A stretch of DNA of 7,114 nucleotides, taken from Candidatus Gottesmanbacteria bacterium RIFCSPHIGHO2_01_FULL_46_14 (GTDB lineage Bacteria; Patescibacteriota; Microgenomatia; UBA10105; UBA927). The stretch spans positions 732-7,845 of the forward strand of contig MFJJ01000002.1 of assembly GCA_001780895.1 (NCBI GenBank), written 5' to 3'. Below, one piece after another: positions 4,267 to 7,114 of the stretch; position 1 is the first letter of the stretch; each line of letters starts with the position of its first letter. The notes under the pieces were generated by a model. It had not been told where the DNA came from. It ran no database searches and saw only the letters and a list, made by a program, of their open reading frames with translations. The translations under genes were made by a program, and so were the position numbers.

Positions 4267-4872
4267 CTATTCGATCACTTCTTCTTCGTCGGCAGAGACT
4301 GCTTCTTGAACTGGGGCAGTGGAATCTTCCTCATCAACACTCCCAACAGGAATAAATTTGAAGGAATCGGCAATTGTAGTGTGGACGCCGGTCCAGAAGG
4401 CGCTGTCAGTAAGAAGTCCCTCGACGGTCCAGGCGATGCTATCATCAACTGTACCCACGATAATTTGCGAGGGCGCGGCAATGAGCACTTTTTTACCAGA
4501 CACATTTGCGAATGTCGTATCGAGCGTACTTGCTCCTTTAAACCGTTTTTCCGTCTTCCCCCAGGCAGTTGCGTCAGCTGCTGTCGTATCCTTCCCCCAC
4601 ACGATAACATTTCCCGGATGATCGGGATGGGTAAATTCGATGTGGGCATAGTTTTCTTTATCTTCATTATGCTTATTGACTGTGAGGCCATCGGGATATT
4701 GAAACGAAAATCCGTTCGGGTCTCGCCAGGTCAGGAGTTCCGGGGCAGCAGCCGACGCTTCTTTTTGCTCAATTTTTGGCTTCGGTTGCGACCCTGACCA
4801 CGCAAGATATCCACCAAATCCAATACCTCCCACAACGAGTCCAACAAGAATTGCGACAAGGGGTTTCTTCAT
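4267..4872 (-). CDS. membrane-anchored extracytoplasmic protein, PsbP-like fold suspected
   Basis: A 201-residue protein. An N-terminal helix (residues 4-24, PLVAILVGLVVGGIGFGGYLAW, rich in Gly) follows MKK and should anchor it, leaving a soluble outer domain after a Pro/Lys/Glu linker. The segment TWRDPNGFSFQYPDGLTV (about 49-66) resembles the start of PsbP-like and similar domains often seen in Patescibacteria lipid-anchored or single-helix proteins; the later IAAPSQIIVGTVDDSIAW and an expected terminal helix fit that type. The tail (about 180-201) is very acidic. The frame is open 74 codons further upstream, but those overlap the divergent gene and the palindromic promoter, so the ATG at 4872 is used. 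It has no ribosome site and lies 6 bases from a -10 box. Function is unknown, possibly surface or cell envelope associated. Confidence 0.65.
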   Translation of the reverse strand: MKKPLVAILVGLVVGGIGFGGYLAWSGSQPKPKIEQKEASAAAPELLTWRDPNGFSFQYPDGLTVNKHNEDKENYAHIEFTHPDHPGNVIVWGKDTTAADATAWGKTEKRFKGASTLDTTFANVSGKKVLIAAPSQIIVGTVDDSIAWTVEGLLTDSAFWTGVHTTIADSFKFIPVGSVDEEDSTAPVQEAVSADEEEVIE

Positions 4873-4875
4873 GAA

Positions 4876-4899
4876 TTTAGTATAGCATGCTATACTAAA
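4876..4899. promoter_or_regulatory. perfect 24-bp palindrome forming a bidirectional extended -10 promoter
   Basis: TTTAGTATAGCA at 4876-4887 is the exact reverse complement of TGCTATACTAAA at 4888-4899. Each strand therefore carries the extended -10 box TGCTATACT, pointing away from the centre: TATACT at 4891-4896 on plus, and at 4884-4879 on minus. The plus ATG (4904) is 7 bases and the minus ATG (4872) 6 bases beyond its -10, so both messages would be leaderless or nearly so. No -35 boxes are seen, which an extended -10 does not need. The palindrome could also bind a dimeric regulator. Confidence 0.8.
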
Positions 4900-4903
4900 A
4901 GCT

Positions 4904-5323
4904 ATGAAGCGATACATAATCCTCTTTGTTCTCTTTCTCATGGTTTCGACAGCTTCAGAGGTATATGCGGCAAAAGCTCGAGTCCCCAAAACCGGAGCAG
5001 GCGGTGGAGGAAGAACTGTCGGTGGATCGTATTCAACGGCGAGATTATCGAGGGGAACCAACAGCGTCGTCGTTTCGTTTATTAATCTCGCCAACGTCAG
5101 TAAAGCTTCGTATATGTTAAGCTATACGGGAGGCGGCATTGCTCAAGGCGTCGTGGGCTCGATCACGCCAGTGGGAGCAATTGACAGCCGGGATCTCTAC
5201 TTTGGCACATGCAGCCATGGCGTGTGTACACCGCACTACAATATCAAAAATGCGCGACTCGTGGTAACCACATATCTCAAATCCGGCGCAAAAAATGTGA
5301 AACTCTACCGCATTAAATATTGA
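4904..5323 (+). CDS. small secreted beta-rich protein
   Basis: A 139-residue protein with a clear signal peptide: MKR, a hydrophobic core YIILFVLFLMVS (residues 4-15), and a likely cleavage after the VYA at 20-22. The mature part starts with a Gly-rich linker (GAGGGG, 31-36) and continues as alternating strands (NSVVVSFINLAN, KASYMLSYTGGGIAQGV, ARLVVTTYLKSG, VKLYRIKY). A CxxxxC pair, C103 and C108 in GTCSHGVCTPH with neighbouring His, could form a disulfide or bind a metal. I associate this pattern with a conserved secreted family of Patescibacteria of unknown function; this is from memory and not checked. It is divergent from the anchored protein at 4267-4872 through the shared palindrome, so the two are likely co-regulated. 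The ZIP transporter follows after 18 bases, probably in the same transcript. Confidence 0.7.
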   Translation: MKRYIILFVLFLMVSTASEVYAAKARVPKTGAGGGGRTVGGSYSTARLSRGTNSVVVSFINLANVSKASYMLSYTGGGIAQGVVGSITPVGAIDSRDLYFGTCSHGVCTPHYNIKNARLVVTTYLKSGAKNVKLYRIKY

Positions 5324-5341
5324 TTACTCTTCAAACGAGCC

Positions 5342-6082
5342 ATGCCGATTCTTAGCCTTATTATCATTGCTTCTTTGTTTGTCAGTGCCATTTCCTTTGT
5401 TGGTGGGTTCGTTTTGACGGAAAAACGCAGCCAGTCTTCGCAAATTATCTCATCACTTGTGAGTTTTGCTGCCGGCGTCATGTTGACCGCAGCACTGCTC
5501 GACGTATTCCCGGAAGCGCTTGAAAAGGCGGGTATCACTGTTACCACACCTGTTTTTCTCGGAGTACTTTCATTTTTTTTCCTCGAGCGATTCTTACTAT
5601 GGTTTCACCACCACCACGAACCGCACGGCGTCAAACCCACCTCGCTCCTTGTTATCATTGGTGATGGACTTCATAATTTTATTGATGGGGTTGCCATTGC
5701 ATCATCGTTTCTCGTTAGTCCTGCCATAGGATTTACCACAACCCTGGCAATTACTGCTCATGAAATTCCCCAGGAAATTGCAGACTTTAGTTTGCTTCTT
5801 GCCGGAGGTATGAAAAAGTCGACTGCCCTTCTTTACAATTTTTTATCGGGGCTCACCGCGCTTATCGGTGCGGTAGCAGCGTTTTTTTACTTTGAACGAT
5901 TCAGCGGAGCAATTGGAACCGTCCTGGGATTTACCGCCGGGATGTTTTTGTATATTGCCTGCTCCGATCTTATCCCGGAAATGCACAAAGATTTTGCCAA
6001 ACAACGACGGTGGCAACAAACACTGCCTTTTATCGCCGGCGTTTCCATTATGTGGATTTTGACGCTAGTCCTCCACGAGTAA
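5342..6082 (+). CDS. ZIP-family divalent metal transporter
   Basis: A 246-residue integral membrane protein with about eight hydrophobic helices, the usual number for the ZIP family, which moves zinc, iron or related divalent cations into the cytoplasm. The two signature helices are present: H111-N112-F-I-D115-G in GDGLHNFIDGVAIA and H140-E141-I-P-Q144-E145 in ITAHEIPQEIADF, carrying the metal-binding residues. The loop before the first contains HHHHEPHG (89-96), the typical variable His-rich cytoplasmic loop. A further acidic helix DLIPEMHKD (209-217) matches the last conserved helix. It starts 18 bases after the secreted protein at 4904-5323, without a clear Shine-Dalgarno, and is likely cotranscribed with it. 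Its end overlaps the convergent cupredoxin-like gene by 18 bases. Which metal is carried cannot be told from the sequence. Confidence 0.92.
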   Translation: MPILSLIIIASLFVSAISFVGGFVLTEKRSQSSQIISSLVSFAAGVMLTAALLDVFPEALEKAGITVTTPVFLGVLSFFFLERFLLWFHHHHEPHGVKPTSLLVIIGDGLHNFIDGVAIASSFLVSPAIGFTTTLAITAHEIPQEIADFSLLLAGGMKKSTALLYNFLSGLTALIGAVAAFFYFERFSGAIGTVLGFTAGMFLYIACSDLIPEMHKDFAKQRRWQQTLPFIAGVSIMWILTLVLHE

Positions 6083-6793
6083 CGATCCGATCATCGTATC
6101 CGGATAGAGGCTGTCATAATAGGGATACTCTCCTACCTTGGAAAAGACCATCTCAAAAGCTTCTTTTGACTTGAGCGGATTGGAGTTTTGCTGGGGAAAA
6201 TAACTGTTGGAGTTGACGGAATGATCCACGGTGTCTTTGTTGGTCCAAACAACTCTTGTATTTTTTCGTATACGAATCTTTTTGGGGACAAATGTATTGT
6301 TTTCAATGGATATCCCAATATCCGGCGGTATATCCGGCCTGCCTACATGATCTTCAAAATTGCCCGATAGCCTTCTGTCGATCGTAAATTGAAAACTCCC
6401 GCTTTGACAATTTCCATCGAGCCAACACGTCGTATACCTCACTGTATAGAGGCCGTTTGGCGCCGCAGCATCCATGTCCCGGCGCATCGCACGCTTGTTT
6501 GAATCAATCCTGCCAGTACCAACTCCGTACTCTGCCCCATCTTTGGTAATGGAAATTGATGAAGGTGCAGTCAAAGCCAAATCAACATCGACAACCACAT
6601 TCACCGGCGCAGCCGCAAATGTAGAAGCGTGTTGAGGGGTATTGCTGACCCAATGAGGAACTTTGACCGGACTTTCAAAAATATCGCTCGACTGCTGCCC
6701 CTGTGGCACAACCATCGGCTGCGGAGGCACGAGAAAACGAACCACAAGGATCGTAACGATGATTATTGCACTCCAGCGTAAACCCAATTTCAT
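6065..6793 (-). CDS. membrane-anchored CopC-like plus cupredoxin-like protein with altered copper ligands
   Basis: A 242-residue protein with an N-terminal membrane helix (residues 6-22, RWSAIIIVTILVVRFLV) followed by a Pro/Gln linker. Residues about 68-139 look like a CopC-type Ig-like domain (APSSISITKDG; GLYTVRYTTCWLDG; GSFQFTID), but the usual His of the DGH motif is Asn (N128), and two Cys (C123, C129) lie close together. Residues about 160-242 form a cupredoxin-like domain (NNTFVPKKIRIRKNTRVVW; H191 in NKDTVDHSV; GEYPYYDSLYPDTMIG). At the second ligand loop the Cys is Asp (D227) and the His is Tyr (Y230); only the Met (M234) stays. A normal type 1 blue copper site cannot form. It may bind another metal or serve structurally at the surface. 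It follows a small membrane gene with a 4-base ATGA overlap (6790-6793) and has a ribosome-site-like GGAAGAG just before ATG. Confidence 0.8.
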   Translation of the reverse strand: MKLGLRWSAIIIVTILVVRFLVPPQPMVVPQGQQSSDIFESPVKVPHWVSNTPQHASTFAAAPVNVVVDVDLALTAPSSISITKDGAEYGVGTGRIDSNKRAMRRDMDAAAPNGLYTVRYTTCWLDGNCQSGSFQFTIDRRLSGNFEDHVGRPDIPPDIGISIENNTFVPKKIRIRKNTRVVWTNKDTVDHSVNSNSYFPQQNSNPLKSKEAFEMVFSKVGEYPYYDSLYPDTMIGSLLVED

Positions 6794-6966
6794 TTCTCTT
6801 CCTTTCGCATCCAGTCAAAAGCTACTGCGGCAACCATAAGTACTAACCCAAGCCATGCAGCCCGTACGCCCTCAAATACCGCGGCCAATAGTATTCCCAA
6901 TCCCAGTCCAAACAAACTGTGCATCAATACATGCGGCGTAAAACACGACTTCATCTTTTCATTCAC
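6790..6966 (-). CDS. small two-helix membrane protein
   Basis: A 58-residue protein with two hydrophobic segments: HVLMHSLFGLGLGILLAAVF (about 12-31) and AAWLGLVLMVAAVAFDW (about 36-52), ending in the basic-acidic RKEEK. The start is the GTG at 6966, 5 bases after a strong Shine-Dalgarno GGAGGTGA (6979-6972); the in-frame TTG at 6981 lies before that site. CFTPH and the Gly-rich first helix recall small membrane proteins found next to cupredoxin genes in Patescibacteria, which I note from memory only. Its stop overlaps the start of the CopC/cupredoxin-like gene by four bases, and its start overlaps the end of the preceding 26-codon ORF, so the three are one coupled operon. A role as a partner or anchor of the copper-domain protein is inferred. 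Confidence 0.7.
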   Translation of the reverse strand: MNEKMKSCFTPHVLMHSLFGLGLGILLAAVFEGVRAAWLGLVLMVAAVAFDWMRKEEK

Positions 6967-7039
6967 TGGTATCACCTCCAATTTTCATGACCTCCATATC
7001 TTCGCACTGATCGGCGGTGAAAATGAGCGCCTTTTTCAC
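6959..7039 (-). CDS. 26-codon leaderless ORF, DJ-1/PfpI-like N-terminal fragment
   Basis: A GTG at 7039 opens a 26-codon frame encoding KKALIFTADQCEDMEVMKIG then GDTSE. The first 16 residues look like the start of a DJ-1/PfpI family protein (first beta strand KKALIFTAD, then the acidic helix E-D-M-E that carries the conserved Glu), but the frame ends before the rest of the fold. It could be the remnant of a deleted gene fused to the operon promoter, or a short leader ORF whose translation opens the next gene: its stop lies past the Shine-Dalgarno and overlaps the GTG of the 58-aa protein. A TATAAT sits 7 bases before the GTG, with no ribosome site, so it would be leaderless. The family resemblance rests on a short stretch and is tentative. 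Confidence 0.4.
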   Translation of the reverse strand: MKKALIFTADQCEDMEVMKIGGDTSE

Positions 7040-7046
7040 CGTATTA

Positions 7047-7052
7047 ATTATA
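7047..7052 (-). promoter_or_regulatory. -10 box of the minus-strand metal-protein operon
   Basis: A perfect TATAAT on the minus strand (7052-7047) lies 7 bases before the GTG at 7039. No good -35 is found at 16-18 bases (TAGTTC at 7075-7070 is weak). The spacing matches the other leaderless-looking starts of this window. Confidence 0.6.
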
Positions 7053-7114
7053 CTGCGTCGGATCGCAGAGAACTAGCTATATAGCTTTTTTCAAAGTAGA
7101 TTACGGATTAAATA
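7053..7114. other. window end without a recognisable gene
   Basis: No ORF with support is seen. There is a 12-bp palindrome AGCTATATAGCT (7075-7086) followed by a T-run on the plus strand (7086-7091), which may be regulatory or part of a terminator for genes beyond the window. Confidence 0.3.

Noticed and set aside
4306..4797. Plus-strand frames of 100-163 codons opposite the anchored protein gene.
   Set aside because: The minus-strand frame has a membrane anchor and domain-like pattern with a matching promoter; the plus frames have none of these.
7075..7091. Rho-independent terminator (AGCTATATAGCT followed by T-run).
   Set aside because: With a minimal loop the stem is only about four mostly A-T pairs, too weak to call.

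Overview
The window looks like a fragment of a Patescibacteria (Candidate Phyla Radiation) chromosome or a close relative. This is inferred from the style of the genes: very compact spacing, several starts that appear leaderless (a TATACT/TATAAT -10 box 6-8 bases before the start codon, no Shine-Dalgarno), tiny membrane proteins, and small secreted proteins of a kind I associate with that group. No rRNA, tRNA, CRISPR array, insertion sequence or phage gene was seen, and the taxonomy is not proven by the sequence.

Left part (1-4264): a toxin-antitoxin/accessory island built from repeating modules. It opens with a VapBC pair (51-703) that has a strong promoter and an operator-like palindrome. 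Two paralogous two-gene operons follow (1088-2003 and 2518-3436). Each has a roughly 100-aa DUF6922-like protein overlapping an AbiEii-type nucleotidyltransferase toxin. Each plus-strand toxin operon, VapBC included, ends in a related border sequence (about 713-775, 2029-2085, 3472-3553). Each border is followed by a small minus-strand gene that differs from copy to copy, then by a conserved divergent promoter block (1006-1090, 2437-2520, weakly 3909-3953), then by the next plus-strand operon. In the third module the plus-strand cargo is two tiny membrane proteins (3951-4157, 4160-4264) instead of a toxin pair. The pattern suggests tandem duplication plus cargo exchange between conserved flanks.

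Middle (4267-5323): a membrane-anchored extracytoplasmic protein (minus) and a secreted small beta-rich protein (plus) diverge from a perfect 24-bp palindrome. The palindrome carries back-to-back extended -10 boxes, so it reads as a symmetric bidirectional promoter giving two leaderless or nearly leaderless mRNAs.

Right part (5342-7039): metal-related genes. A ZIP-family metal transporter (plus) converges with, and overlaps by 18 bp, a membrane-anchored CopC-like plus cupredoxin-like protein (minus) whose usual copper-ligand Cys and His are replaced. That protein is the last gene of a minus-strand operon that starts with a leaderless 26-codon ORF resembling the first residues of a DJ-1/PfpI protein, followed by a 58-aa two-helix membrane protein. 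These minus-strand genes overlap by a few bases and are probably translationally coupled.
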